In this document: piece after piece, positions 33,113 through 45,347 of the stretch
Layout of the letters: every line of letters begins with the position of its first letter
Position numbering within the stretch: the stretch's first letter is position 1
DNA from: Corylus avellana
Taxonomy: Eukaryota; Streptophyta; Magnoliopsida; Fagales; Betulaceae
Assembly (NCBI RefSeq): GCF_901000735.1
Contig: NC_081543.1
Coordinates: 23,517,515 to 23,581,514 of the forward strand
Direction: 5' to 3'
Length of the DNA stretch: 64,000 bases
Notes under the pieces: generated by a model
The model's input: the letters and a program-made list of their open reading frames with translations, nothing else
Database searches by the model: none
What the model was told of the DNA's origin: nothing
Translations under genes and position numbers: made by a program

Positions 33113-34755
33113 AAAAACCACTTAACAAGTATTTTGGCTACTTCGAGTGAGCCGGGACTCCCAAAGACAGAATACTGTATATCTGAATAATATCAAAAGC
33201 ATAATATTTCATTGATAGTTCTTCCTTTTATAGAGAAGAACAATAAGGTGTCGATTACACAAGAGAATAGAAATACAAGTAGAAGTCTAACTAATCTCTT
33301 AGTCACCGACTATGACTTCTAGGACTGAAAAGAATAAACTCTAATACCTAATAAGACTCTAATGGACTAGACAATCCCCGAACCACATAAATTAAATGGA
33401 CTCAACTTGGGACGCCTGGAGCATAAGTCCGTTGTTTAATGGAGAAAAGCCTCCTTATTGGACTCAAGGACTCACTAGGAATATGACCGTATCATCCTTG
33501 TCCTCAAGGAAAAAATTAGGAAACTTTATCTGCATTGCCCTTCCTCCTCCCACGTGGCTTCCACAGGTGACAGCCCTTGCCAATGAATTAAGAGTTCCAC
33601 CTTTTTATTTTTCAGCCTCTTGTCTAACACTGCTTGGGGCATAAGAGCTCTATGGGCATCTTCCATTACTTCTGGCAACTGTGCAGAATCACCTTATCTC
33701 CTCCTATCCTCCTCTTCAAAAAGTTAAAGTGAAAAACAGGGTGGATTTTAGACTCCTGAGGTAGCTCCAATTTGTAGGCCACATCATTGATTTTTTTGAG
33801 TATTTTGAAAGGACCAAAATACCTAGCTGCCAATTTAGCATTTCTGCACATCTGGACGGATACCTGGCGATAAGGTTGGAGTTTCAAGAAGACCCATCCC
33901 CCCTCCTCAAACTCCTCTTCTCTATGCTTCCTGTCATACCCCTTCTTCATCCTTTCTTGAGCTATTTTGATGTATTCTCTCACTTCTTTGAGGACAATAT
34001 CCCTAGCTATTAACTCCTTCTCCACCAATTCCACCTTCGCTGTAATGGTACATACGTGAGCAATGTAGGGGGGTCACGTCCATAAATCACATTGAAGGGT
34101 GTGGTCTTAATTGTGGAATGACAACTAGTATTGTAACTATATTCTGCCCAAGCTAGCCACTTTCCCTACTCCCTTGGTTGTGAGCTAGTGAAACATCTTA
34201 AATACATTTCTAAAGTGCAATTTACCACCTCTGTTTGCCCATCCGTTTGGAGGTGATATGCCGAACTAAAATTGAAGCAAGTTCCATGGAGGCGAAATAT
34301 ATAATTCAGTCCAAAATTGGCTAGTGAAAGCAGGATCTCGATCACATACAGTTGATTTAGGCATTCCATGCAGTTTGAAAATATTCTCAAAAAATACCTA
34401 AGCTATACTCAGCCGTATATGGGTGGTTGATTGCTGTGAAGTGGCCATATTTGGATAGCCGGTTCATTACTACAAAAATAGTGGTTTTTCCTTTAGAATT
34501 TGGCAATCCCTCAATAAAGTCCATGGAGATGTCCTCCCATATTTTTTCAAGTATGGGAAGTGGTTGTAGCAGTCCTTTGTAGAGACTCTCACTCTTGTGG
34601 CGTTGACATACCTTGCATTCCTCTCCAATAAAAGTTTGCTCATATTCACTGAAAGGTTTTATGATACCCTTCATGAAATCCTCCATGTATTTGCTCCATG
34701 ATTGCAGGAATGAGAGAAGATTCTTCGGCCAAGAAGATTCGTTCCTTGTAGATCA

Positions 34756-34899
34756 ACAACCCCTCCTTATACTGCCAAGGGCCCAACGCCTCCCCATCCA
34801 TGACCTTCTGGACCAGCTCTTGCAACTCATGATTATTTGTTACTTCATCCTTGATTACTTCTACCCAATTTGGGATGGGACTGGATAAGGCCATCATGA
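34756..34899 (-). repeat. Inverted duplication, source copy
   Basis: About 144 bp, encoding ALSSPIPNWVEVIKDEV-like residues on the minus strand. It matches 35202-35345 in opposite orientation almost perfectly. Confidence 0.85.
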
Positions 34900-35201
34900 G
34901 AGGAATTCTCATCTCGCCTGGATAGTGCGTCAGCTACAATGTTCTCCTTGCCCTTCTTGTACTCAATAGAGAAATCAAAACCTATCAACTTGTACAACCA
35001 CTTTTGCTGTGCGGTTGTAGATATTTTCTATGACCACAAATACTTCAAACTATGATGATCAGATCTCACCACAAAGTGCCGACCAAGGAGATAGGGATGC
35101 CACTTTTGAACCACCAAGACTAAGGCAAGAATTTCTTTCTCATATGTGGATAAGAGGAGCTGGTTCCCCTGTAGCACCTAACTCAAAAAATCTGAAGGAG
35201 T

Positions 35202-35345
35202 CATGATGGCCTTATCCAGTCCCATCCCAAATTGGGTAGAAGTAATCAAGGATGAAGTAACAAATAATCATGAGTTGCAAGAGCTTGTCCAGAAGGTCAT
35301 GGATGGGGAGGCATTGGGCCCTTGGCAGTATAAGTAGGGGTTGTT
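35202..35345 (+). repeat. Inverted duplication, second copy
   Basis: Reverse-complement copy of 34756-34899, from CATGATGGCCTTATCCAG to GGGGTTGTTG. It lies between RNase H and gag, where protease and RT are missing, so deletion and inverted insertion may have been one event. Confidence 0.85.
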
Positions 35346-35883
35346 GTGGTTGGGTACCGTTTGCTAGGTGGTGGTTGTCTTTTTACTTCAACCAAGGTAT
35401 TCCGCCGGATGGCCAAGTTGTGAGCTTCATATAACCGAGCTAAGTCGATGGCAGAGGTCAAAGTGATGGGCCTTCCTGCCATAACATCAGATTTGATCAC
35501 CTCCTTCAACCCACTAGTAAAGCAACTAACATGTTGCTTCTATGATAAATTCCCAATTTTTGAGAGCAAAGATTCGAATTGAGACTGATATTCTTTAACA
35601 CTCCCTTCTTGTTGCAGTTTGGTTAATTCCCCAAAGGGATCGTAAAACTGGTTGGGCTCGAATCAAGTGAACAACCCTTCTTTGAATTCCTCCCATTCCA
35701 CATCCCGTCCTTCACGTAGGAGAATTTGGAACCATAGCTGAGCCTCCCCCTCCAAGTGGAACGATGCTAGAGCTGTCTTCTCATCCTCTGCGGTTCCTAG
35801 AAATCGAAAGAACTCTTCCACGTGACATTTTCCACGTCGTTGGATCTTCGTCACCATTGAGCCGTGGAAAATCACACTTTCTT

Positions 35884-36845
35884 AAAAACGTGGGATATGC
35901 CAGTTGACTGACCATGCATATGATATGAGCATGTCTACTTTTCGTAATAACTTGGTAATTGCTTTAATAACTAGTTGATAAGATGCATCGTATGACATGG
36001 TCACCAGTACGTTCGAAATAATGGCCATGGGCTTACTATATAGACTTTATTCTATGGTCCAATGTGTGTGTGTGGGCTTTGGATCCAATAGTTTCGAGAC
36101 TAAGGCACAGCCATTCCCTAATGGGTGGTCACTATAGGACGGACATCATTAGTGGTGTGTGCCACCCGAGGTCGGACACGATCGTGCCACTAATGGGATG
36201 TACGGTAGCGTACAATGGTCCGGGCACCGGCATTGTATTACAGGTCCATCGGGACAGCGCCAACCCTACTAAGAAGGGGTAATATCTCAAATAGACCATA
36301 CATGAGAGTTATGACTTATAAAGCATTCGTTTTTCCTGCATTAAAATACTTAGGTGATTGCCGCATGGAGTATACCACTCTTTTATTAACCAAACAATAC
36401 TTTTATGATGTATAAACGGAGACAACACCTCTTTTAAAGGTTTACTAAAACTACACGTTTATTTCTGCTTAAATGGGCTCAATCATACCTAATTGTGAGG
36501 TTTACTTTCTAAATCATTAGACTTACGTTGTTATTACCCTTTTAGGAAGTTTGTCACTAGAACCCAGGAGTGGCACGATTGCCACTACGGACCTTGCTTT
36601 AGAATCTTCATGTAGCTTTCAGGTTTGTTTTACATTATTATTAGTTGCTCCATGTCTTTAATTTCAAGAAACATACTTGTCAATTTCATGATTTAATAGT
36701 TTTCTCAAATCTATATCACCTTCCTGTGCATTAACTCTAATAATGCATAGAGGGGCGATTCCTCATTTAACCACAAGTTGGTTAAACTGGGATAATTGCC
36801 AGTAACTCTGCCAGGTTAGCCAAGGTTAATTTTTTGGGCGTTACA
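35884..36845 (+). repeat. Partial 5' LTR of element H
   Basis: The block 36060-36300 matches the inverted 16180-16480 of the solo LTR at 14349-17699 (CATTCCCTAATGGGTGGTCA, GTACAATGGTCCGGGCACCGG-like). The open frames here are LTR sequence. Confidence 0.65.
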
Positions 36846-36848
36846 GTA

Positions 36849-36860
36849 TGGTATCAGAGC
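36849..36860 (+). other. Initiator tRNA-Met primer site of element H
   Basis: TGGTATCAGAGC lies three bases after the LTR end GTTACA. Confidence 0.9.
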
Positions 36861-38329
36861 ATACGGTCTTGCTGGCCGGAGCTCACCATTTGAGAATAGG
36901 CTACAATACCCTAGGTTTAAATCTTAAAGAATGGAGCATAGGATAGACCTAGGTTCTCTGTTTGTTGTTTAATTGAGGTGCAGGCTATAGTAATAGCCTT
37001 CTTGATTGCTTAGCATAGGGTTGGACAGGATCGCCTGCTTTGCGTTACAGGCACTTGATTCTACTTCACACTTGGATGCGTGACGGATGCCAGCACTAGG
37101 TAGCTGTTCGAGAATGCCCAAACATCAGCAAAATGGGAGCATTGCAGCATGTGTACAATACATGATTTTCCACTTGTTCCTGAGAAGTATAATCCCTACC
37201 TTAGCAAGGAAAGGATAGTGGAGATGCATGCACTACTGGCTGAGGTTGTGGACGAACACGCCCAAATGGAGCAAGAAGAGATCCGACTGCTAAAGGCAGG
37301 AGCTCTGCCAATTGGATCTCACCGATAGAAAGCCGCTCTCATCTCCAGCATCGACAAGGATTTCGAGGCACTAGTCAAGGACGAAGAAGACTTGTCAGAA
37401 GAATCAGCAGGAGAGTGCTAGACTTAGAGGTTGGGTAGCTTTTGGATAGACAGTTACGAGGAGGTTAGACTACGCACTGTACTTAGCAGTACAGTGGTTA
37501 GACTACGCATTGTGCTTAGCAGTACAATGGTTAGACTACACACCCTACTTAGTAGTACGTTTTACAATAGTTGCTCATCTGTTTTTCAAAGTGAATTTCA
37601 AAAGAAAATGAATTTCATAAAAAAATGATTTTCGTGTCAATCCCAACTAGCCTTGTTTTCACACCCCCAATTTTTTTAAGAAAATACATTGCCTTTGAAT
37701 TGTTGGTTTCAATACATATATTTGGGCGTCGGGCCAAGCACTCACCTAGAGCCCCATGTGTTCTTTTTAAAAGACGGTCGAGCACTCTTTAAACCCTATT
37801 ACTCCCATTTTATCTTAAGCCAAACATCTACCTAGTAACTTTCAGCCATGTCTCCCTGAGTTTTAAATTCCATCTTTAAATGGAGTATGTGCTTCTAACT
37901 GTTTAAAATTTGAAATTTCCAATTTTACGATTTTAGGGTTTTGAATTGGGTTTTCATCTTTCCTTGATTATTGGTTAGGATTGAGCATCGAGACGTTTGC
38001 TTGTTGTGTTAGAATAGCTGTGGTTGTGATTAGAACCAAATTCCTTTTTCAAATCCCAACATGTTCGGATTTAAGGATTTTTTGCCCTAAGTCCAAAATC
38101 CATGTGTTTTCTTGACTCCACCATGCAATTGATGCACGGGTTGTGACCCATATGCCCTATGAACAAAACCCATTCGCTCTGCTATTGGCTAACTCGAAAC
38201 CCTAGCCGTTGGATTTGTGGGTTTTGCCCTGAATTCAAAATTTGTCTTTCATGATCCCAATAAAGCCCAAACCCATTAATTGGATGCCCGAACTAGATTG
38301 ACTGGATACGGGAGTTTTTCACTCGGATC

Positions 38330-39000
38330 TGAAAATGACCAAAATACCCCTCACTCTCAACTTGTGAATTTTCGCCTAATTTGGAGACGACCCGATTTTG
38401 TTAAAGGGTCAGCTATTGAATTGAGCCTCAAGCCTTTTAAATTGAAAGCCTAACCTATGAACCTAGCCGTTTGAATTTTGGCATTTTGTCCAGAACCAAA
38501 AATGACCAAAATGCCCTTCACCCTAAAACTCTAACTCTCATACCTTGGTAACCTCACATCTTGAAGTCACCACTATGTGGAATTGCCCCTAGGACAATAC
38601 CGAACTCTTCGAGCCATCAACCTTAGCCGAAACGAATTTCTATATTTTGTCTGAATTCAAAAATTACAAAAATACCTCTGAGACCTAAACCTAATTTTTA
38701 TAATCACCCTGGTATCCTCGCATCTTGAGGACACCGTTATATTAGACTACCCAAGGGTGGTACCATTCATTTCGGTGCTTTATTCTTTTAATACAAAATT
38801 ACCAAAATGCCCTCAAAGCCTAGACCTAAAATTTTCATGACTTATCAAGTACCTAGGTGCCCACGCATTTTGAGGTCTCCATTATTTTGGGTTACTCAAA
38901 GGAACCAAATATCTTGTCAATTTTGGTATTCTTGACCGAAATGCCCCTACCCCTAGATGACCCCACATTTCCCACCTCTTGCCCTTAAGGGCATCCTTAT
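38330..39000. repeat. Degenerate tandem repeat in H, unit ~110-140 bp
   Basis: The phrase ACCAAAATGCCCTCA..CCTAAAACC followed by GCATCTTGAGG recurs about five times (near 38338, 38498, 38670, 38802 and 38933) with heavy divergence. No coding sense is apparent. Confidence 0.6.
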
Positions 39001-40488
39001 CATTAAAGACCCCTCTCGACAATCTTGAGATTAAAGTCAACCCCGACATTTGGAACCCACTAACTCTCACCTAGTCAGAGTTAGGTATTTGGCCTAAGAG
39101 TTTGAAATGATCTGATTACCCTAGCAACAGAATCCACCTGCTATGCTGCTGAGCTTTTGACTGAATTTCTAAACTACAAACCAACCCCTTTGTAACCCCA
39201 CTAAGTTTTTATTTTGGATATCCCAATGTTTCCTGATAACTCCTTGCATTTTTCCTAACACCTGAGCGAGGATTTTAGTTTCTAGAACTAGCCTACCAAT
39301 TTTGTAGTTAGATGACTTACTATTAAGGTTGCACTTAGAATTGGTAGTGATGCTTTTTGACATGAACAAGAGCTAGCGCGGCAACTTCATCTTCCTCTTA
39401 CCCAACCCGATTCAGTAGGGCCCGAGCCCAGCTCTAGGAGGCTCAAGATCCCAACTCCGACTCCGATTTTGAGATGGACGAGGCGGAGGAGGAGACCATT
39501 TCGGACGAGTCTTCAGCTCACAGCCCTACTCACGATGTTTCGGCCAAGGCACCGACGACAACAACAACGCCCAATTTTCTTACGACTGCACACAATTCAG
39601 GGTCTCCAAAATGGAGTGCCGATACAACTCTCTCTACTGCAGCTGCAACATCAATCTGGAAAGAAGGAAGGATATGCCCGATGTGGCCCAGTCGCCATCG
39701 AATTAGTTCAGGAGCTTTTACTCGAACCTGCATGCCCTTAAGCACGACGACCAACTAGTATACCACGTGATGATTACCCGAGTTCTTCCGGTCAACAATC
39801 TCGCCACTATCACGTAGGACAGAGTTCTTTGTACGTACGCCCTTCTGACTAGGAGTACCATCGACTATGAGCGCCACAAACACCGAGAGCTGCACTAGGT
39901 GGGACGCGCAGCTAATGGAGCCTCCTCGTCCACACCAGCAAGTGACTTTGATCTCGAGCGCATCTACAGCACCCTTAGTGGACTTCAGCAATCTGTAGGA
40001 AGTCTCACCTCGGAGCTGGGGAAAATATCAACGACATTCCAAGATCACTCCCTCAGATTCACAGTCACCTGAATAGAACCCCTGCTCGATGTGAAAGATT
40101 ATGGCATTCGAAGCCTGAGTATCAACCTAAGAAGAGGGAGCCCTTGCACGCAAGGCACCCGAGTCGAAGATCAACAGATCGCAGAAGACCTCGCTCCTAG
40201 GACGATTTCTATAGACTTTTGCTTGGTTAGTTGTTTGTACATATTTTGCTATGCTTGGTAATGGCAATTTTTATGTATGTGACTGTTTCTTTTCTTTTCT
40301 TTCTTTCCTTGGATTTAATTATGCATGCCGAAATCTTATCGATCTTTTCAAAAAACAATATGTTTCTTTTCAACCGTTTTCTTCTATCCAAAACTTTTAA
40401 TTGTTTTTGAAAACCCTCTCTACCAGGAGGATCTTGTTTATTACTAAAACCACATTTCGAGGACGAAATTCTTTTAAGGAGGGGAGAG

Positions 40489-40941
40489 TGTCATACCTTG
40501 ACTTTTTAAATTGCTTTAAAAAGAGTTTTAAATCCTTACTCAACAAGTTAATAGCCTACAGAAAACCCTAAGTTATCTCATCATAACCTAAAGCCCTCAC
40601 ACTTAAAGCCTTGAAGCAAAACCAAACCCCACCTTTACTGACCGTACGTATGCTCAGTAGTACTGGAAGAACGCTCTTGTCTCTAGTACCAGACTTACGC
40701 TAGGGGACCACCGGACGTACGCTCTTGTCTTTAGTACCAGACATACGCCAGGGGACCACTAGACGTACGCTCTTGTCTTTAGTACCAGATATACGCCAGG
40801 GGACCACTGGACATACGCTACTTTTTGGTTGACCACTGGTTAATAACTATACGTACGATGCACCCTTTCGACCTTTAAGTAAATAGTACCAGACGTACGG
40901 CCAAATAGTACCGAACATACGCTACTTTTCAAAGTGGTTGC
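40489..40941 (+). repeat. 5' part of the 3' LTR of element H, with CGTACG repeats
   Basis: It starts TGTCATACCTTGAC. From 40645 it carries about three 54-bp units containing ACGTACGCTCTTGTCTTTAG, TACCAGAC and GGGGACCAC. The same LTR start and repeat occur at 63528-64000. The LTR is cut by element B. Confidence 0.8.
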
Positions 40942-42312
40942 TGATAAGTGCCAAATATTGCATATTTGGACCCCTTTATTTACATTAGTTAATCCTTTAG
41001 CTGTGTCGTTATTTAATATTTTGTGTTAGTTTTGTGTTTTTAGTGTTTTGTAGGTCATTGAAGAAAAACTGCAGCTTTAAAGGGAAAAATGCGAAGTTTG
41101 GAAGAAAGCATACTTTGAGAAGACCTAGATTGTGTGGTTAAGTCTAACCAAATCTAAGGAAAGGTTAAATCAGATTAAAGTTCAGATTTGATAAGATTTC
41201 GGATCGGATTCAAATTCAGATTCTGCACACGTCTTAGTATTTTGACCATAACTCTCCGTTCAAATATCGGATTGAAGTGATTCAAACGGCATTGGAAAGC
41301 TAGCTCAAAATAATACAATTTGTTGTGAAATAGGATGTTCGTAATTCGTACAGTTACTATGTCAAAATCGCATCGCAATTAAAGGACACAAATCTGGACG
41401 AATCCTATTCCGATTTCAGACTTCTATTTTGACTGGGAGACAGACCTCCGAATTATCTAGGTTTACTTGGGCTGCTAGGACTTTCCTAAGCCTATAAATA
41501 GACTTCTTTGCATTCAAGAAAAGATACACAATCCTAGAGAGCAAAATTCTTTTGTTTAGTTTTTCTTTAGGTTTAGGTTTAGGTTTAGATTTTATTTTTT
41601 ATGTGGAGCTAAATTCCCAACTAAGGTTGGGGATGAAGCCTCACCGATGAAGAACAACATCACTTTTATGTAAGTTTTTATTATTATGATTTTATTGGGT
41701 TTTATATTTCAATTGTTTTACTTCTAATCAATTGTATGGAGTGATTCTTGGATATCTCTTGTGATTCAAGGATACATTTGATGATTTGAGATAATTTCAT
41801 ATGATTGATTGCTTGGCTTTTAACTCATAAAAATTGGATATCCCTTGTGATTTGTTCTATGGATACATCTGGTGTTTCAATTTAATTTGGATTCCTTTTG
41901 TGATTTGGTCAATGAATGGATACATGGGATGGTTTTGATTAATTCTTTGAAGTATAGTAAAACATATCTATGATTTAATTTGTGAGAACTTCGGATTAAT
42001 ATTGATAAACATAAAGTATGTTGTTATGATTTAGTGAGTGTGAATTCCCAAACCTTAGTACCTTTATCCTTAGATTTACTTATTTTATTTAGTTTATGTT
42101 TATCCCTTAATTTTCAAAACTCCAAAAATCAAAACCCTTTTGGAACTAGATTAGGATTTAATTAGTTTAGATATAAATTGCTCTTTCAAAAATACAATTC
42201 TCTGTGGGATCGACCTCGCACTTGCAATCCATTAAACTACAATCGATTGGTGCACTTGCGAGTTAAATAAATTTGCACAACACACTTGCGAGTTAAATAA
42301 ATTTGCACAACA
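40942..42312 (+). repeat. LTR 1 of array B
   Basis: 1371 bp, from TGATAAGTGCCAAATATTGC to TTGCACAACA. TATA (CCTATAAATAGAC) is near 41491. It is longer than the others mainly because the last 30 bp (CACTTGCGAGTTAAATAA..) are duplicated. Three degenerate GGATAT..TGTGATT..GGATACAT repeats lie at 41750-41920. Confidence 0.92.
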
Positions 42313-42318
42313 AGTTTT

Positions 42319-42336
42319 TGGCGCCGTTGCCGGGGA
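42319..42336 (+). other. tRNA-Asp primer binding site, B copy 1
   Basis: TGGCGCCGTTGCCGGGGA, six bases after the LTR. Copies at 46691 (GGGAC) and 51070 (GGGAA) differ in the last positions. Confidence 0.9.
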
Positions 42337-42759
42337 ATTGTTCAATTTTTGAAACCAATTTATTTCTAAATTAGTTTTATTCTTCTACTAGTTATAATTA
42401 GGATTTTATTTTTCTGCAATTTGTTTTGTTTTATTCGTGTTACTAATAAAAAAAAAGAAGATTTTTCTTGTTGTTTTTTGTTTTGTTTGGCTTGTTTTAC
42501 AATTCTGCCGCAGCACCTTCCGCACATCAGTGGGATCGAGCGCACTCATAGCAAAAGCAGCAGTTCCGTAGATCTTTGCCAAAAATTTATTTTTGGTCCT
42601 TTTTGTGAGTTTTTTAAATTTTAGTTTTCATTTTTTTTTGTTGTGTTAGTTGTTCTTGTAGTTTATTTTATTAAAAAAAAAATTAAAATTAAAAAAAATA
42701 TATATATATTGGTTAATGTTTTATATGGGATATCTGCATGCTAAAATGTGAGGGGAAGC

Positions 42760-43857
42760 ATGAATTTTCATTTTAATGATTTTAATGCCTCTCCTAGTTG
42801 TAGGACACCAGCTCCTACCAACTACCCTCAAAATATTTACCCACATAAACCATGTTCATTTTGTTTCAATCCTTATCATGAGGAGAACAATTGTCCAGAT
42901 CTGCGAGCTGAGCTCGATGACTTATGGGACAAATTAGACCAAATCAAAGTAGCTAGATCTAACTTTTCATATGAACAAATGAACACCAGTTTCTCTAGCC
43001 CGGGGTTTGATTCAAATTTCAATTGTTATAACCCGGACTGGAGCAACCAATTTGATTTCTCAGGATCAGCTCAGGCTACAGGAAATTATGCTCACCAATT
43101 TGATGAATTGCACCATTCAGAATATCCGCAGTTCGATTATCAAGCTCAACCTCCTGTTTATCAGTCTGCCACTCAAGTGTCACAGCGTGCACCACAGTCA
43201 TCACTAGAAGACATAATGAAAGCATTCATGCAATCAATGGATAAGAACATACAAGATATGAAGAATGCTACCATGAGCAATTCCCAAGCTGTACAGGAGC
43301 TGAGGAATTCCAACATGGTTAATGGCAGAGACATACAAGAACTTAAGCAGGCCATGTCCAAGATAGAAGGACAGATTGGTCATCTAGTTGCCGACTTCAA
43401 TAGAATAGAGGAAGAAGAGCTTCAAAGTCAGCTGATGGCTGAAAGGTATTACATGATTGATGAGGATGATTCCGAAAATTCTTATCATAAGCATGCCCAA
43501 GTCACCATCACACTAGAGAGTGGGAAAATTGTGGATAACAAAGAGGAGGAAAAGAAAGAGGAGCAAGTTGAGCACCCTGAGCAAGTTGAGCACCATGAGA
43601 ACAGTGAGCCACCAACAAATCCTAATCTGCCCAGTGACATGGAAGTGAGTACTGAAGCTCCTGCCTACATCACTGTCCCTCTTGAGGCACATCAGGAGCC
43701 ATCTTATGTCAAGATATTCAAGGACTTGTGCACACAAGCACACAAATATAGGAACCACTTTTCTAAGAAGATCTGTCGAAGCAAGCAAGTCTACATAAGA
43801 TGGCGAAACATCCTTCCAGAGGGCTATGAAGTTTTGAAGAAGAAAGGGTGGAAATGA
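42760..43857 (+). CDS. Gag-type zinc-knuckle protein, B copy 1
   Basis: The start is taken as the ATG at 42760 (MNFHFNDFNASPSC); the frame is open a few codons further up from a GTG. About 365 residues. Order: CCHC knuckle at about residues 32-45 (CSFCFNPYHEENNC, C-2-C-4-H-4-C), Tyr/Gln-rich linker, helical segment (SKIEGQIGHLVADF), and EEEELQSQLMAERYYMIDED. A segment reading TITLESGKIVD recalls the TLRSGK linker that precedes protease in Athila/Tat polyproteins. An acidic stretch with tandem EQVEH repeats and a basic tail KKICRSK..NILPEGYEVLKKKGWK follow. It ends at TGA 43855-43857 where copy 2 reads GGA, so this copy is truncated by one substitution. No capsid, protease or RT is present. 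It probably binds the element RNA (inference from the knuckle). Confidence 0.8.
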   Translation: MNFHFNDFNASPSCRTPAPTNYPQNIYPHKPCSFCFNPYHEENNCPDLRAELDDLWDKLDQIKVARSNFSYEQMNTSFSSPGFDSNFNCYNPDWSNQFDFSGSAQATGNYAHQFDELHHSEYPQFDYQAQPPVYQSATQVSQRAPQSSLEDIMKAFMQSMDKNIQDMKNATMSNSQAVQELRNSNMVNGRDIQELKQAMSKIEGQIGHLVADFNRIEEEELQSQLMAERYYMIDEDDSENSYHKHAQVTITLESGKIVDNKEEEKKEEQVEHPEQVEHHENSEPPTNPNLPSDMEVSTEAPAYITVPLEAHQEPSYVKIFKDLCTQAHKYRNHFSKKICRSKQVYIRWRNILPEGYEVLKKKGWK

Positions 43858-45176
43858 TTGGTTGGACATCCGCATGATCGGGGAAAGCGCTGTAAAGTTT
43901 TCTCCTCCAGTTTATTTTCTGCACTTCACTCCACAAATTCTCTTTCCTTTTTCATTATATTGCATTTCTATTTATTTGTTTTGTTTCTAACAACAATTGA
44001 TCTTTTGATGTTTTGTTTCTGTGAAAAAAATATTGCTGTTAGTTTTTGTTGACAAGTGTCTTGGTATTTAAGTTTAGGGGACGCCCTAGCCTTGTTCACA
44101 CTCCAATTTCCTTACTTCCGGTAATGTATTTCTATACTACACATTGAGGGCAATGTGTAATTCAAGTTTGGGGGTATGGAAAAACACTTTGTCTATTTAT
44201 TTTTGTTTTTATTTGTTTAATTTTTTGTCTTTATGTGTTAAAAAAATTTTGAAAAAATAAAATAAAATTTTGTGCTATGTTTTTGTCAAGATTGAGTTAA
44301 GCTATGACTATGGTTTACATTTCATTAGCTTGCTTAAAGCGTTGAACACATCATTATGTCATTTGAAGTCTGAGTCATTTGACTTATTTTTGGGTAAAAG
44401 AGATTTCACTTGTTTTAAGATAAATTTTTATGAGCACATTAGCATGTTTTCTGTGAGGTATGATGTTTGAGCTTAAGCTTGTTCTCTTTGAGATTTGTTG
44501 GATGACCTATTGATGAATAACCATTGGCTTGCAAGATATAAAAAGAAAAAAAATAAATAAAAAAGAGAAGGAAAAAGAAAAGAAAGATCATGTTGAGTTT
44601 TCCGCTGAGTAACCGGACCTCTTGCCTCATTAAGCATCGAGTGTTCGCGTCAAAAGGTGTGAAGTTCAGTGTTGATTTATGATATGGCTAATCTGACTTC
44701 GTAGCCTTTTTGACTTAAGTTAATAAGCCCTTAGGGATGTTTTACATCTAGTGCCCTAAAGCCACCTGGTTTGGGAGTCATTGGCCTAACACTTGTTACA
44801 TGGGTCAATTAGAAAGCTTAAAGGAGTTAGAAATTGCAGAGCCTGTTAAAAAAAAGAAAAAAAAAAAGAAGAAAAAAAAATGCATATCTTGTCTTGGTTG
44901 TTTCATTTGATAGAGATTTTTACAAATTTTATGGAACTTGTCTTGAGTTTAGGCTAAAAGCTTCATGATTGTATGCTAATTACACTTTACACATTTCAGA
45001 ACATATGAGGTCTCAATTGTCCATTTATGAGTGATTTGATTTTAGATTTCCTTTCGACTATTATGATGGTGTTTTTCTTTTTAAGTTTGCTCATGAATAA
45101 GAACCATGGTTTATGTGAAACTTCTTTCTTGTTAACAACATAGTGCACAATGTTTGTGGGTATCATTCCTGTTAAG

Positions 45177-45249
45177 CCCTCACGAGACTTCACTCGTCCA
45201 CTAGGGATGCCTAGGGGTTTAAAAGGCTTGTTGCATATGCTAAATGCAA
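45177..45249 (+). other. Conserved three-hairpin block, B copy 1
   Basis: ACGAG (45182) pairs with CTCGT (45193) inside CCCT/AGGG; GCCT (45209) with AGGC (45224); TTGCAT (45231) with ATGCAA (45244). The sequence is almost unchanged in A and D. Confidence 0.6.
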
Positions 45250-45347
45250 TCGTCTCTCCCACGAAAGAGGATTTATGTTTCTTGCTTTCATTTTATTTTT
45301 TGTTTTGTTTTGCTAAGGGACTAGCAAAATGTAAGTTTGGGGGTGTT

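Larger units (their letters stand above)
33470..35880 (-). pseudogene. Ty3/gypsy chromovirus polyprotein remnant (gag, RNase H, integrase, chromodomain)
   Basis: Minus-strand order: gag (35875-35340, with FFRFLGTAEDEKTALASFHL and QYQSQFESLLSKIGNLS); a gap where protease and RT should be; RNase H (35190-34910, QKWHPYLLGRHFVVRSDHHS); integrase (34900-33670), including the zinc-binding CKVCQRHKS, the core [13 protein letters not shown] segment and the C-terminal [19 protein letters not shown] chromodomain-like tail follows (VELLIHWQGLSPVEATWEEE near 33540-33600). Stops and frame changes are frequent. The tail after the integrase assigns it to the chromovirus branch. An inverted copy of an integrase segment at 35202-35345 replaces the missing RT. 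Confidence 0.8.
35884..40941 (+). mobile_element. Element H: LTR retrotransposon without recognisable pol
   Basis: A partial 5' LTR ends GGGCGTTACA at 36845. The initiator tRNA-Met primer site TGGTATCAGAGC (36849-36860), a 3.6-kb interior, the polypurine tract AAGGAGGGGAGAG (40476-40488) and a 3' LTR starting TGTCATACC at 40489 follow. The 3' LTR is cut at 40941 by element B. The 5' LTR lacks its U3 half. Interior frames near 37110-37420 and 39360-40200 are degenerate and possibly gag-derived. No RT, RNase H or integrase motif is visible, as in a large retrotransposon derivative. Confidence 0.75.

Noticed and set aside
39469..39758. Two overlapping plus frames in element H considered as a host gene
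   Set aside because: They lie inside an LTR-bounded unit, are rich in Arg/Thr/Gln, and stop repeatedly downstream; a degraded gag is more likely.
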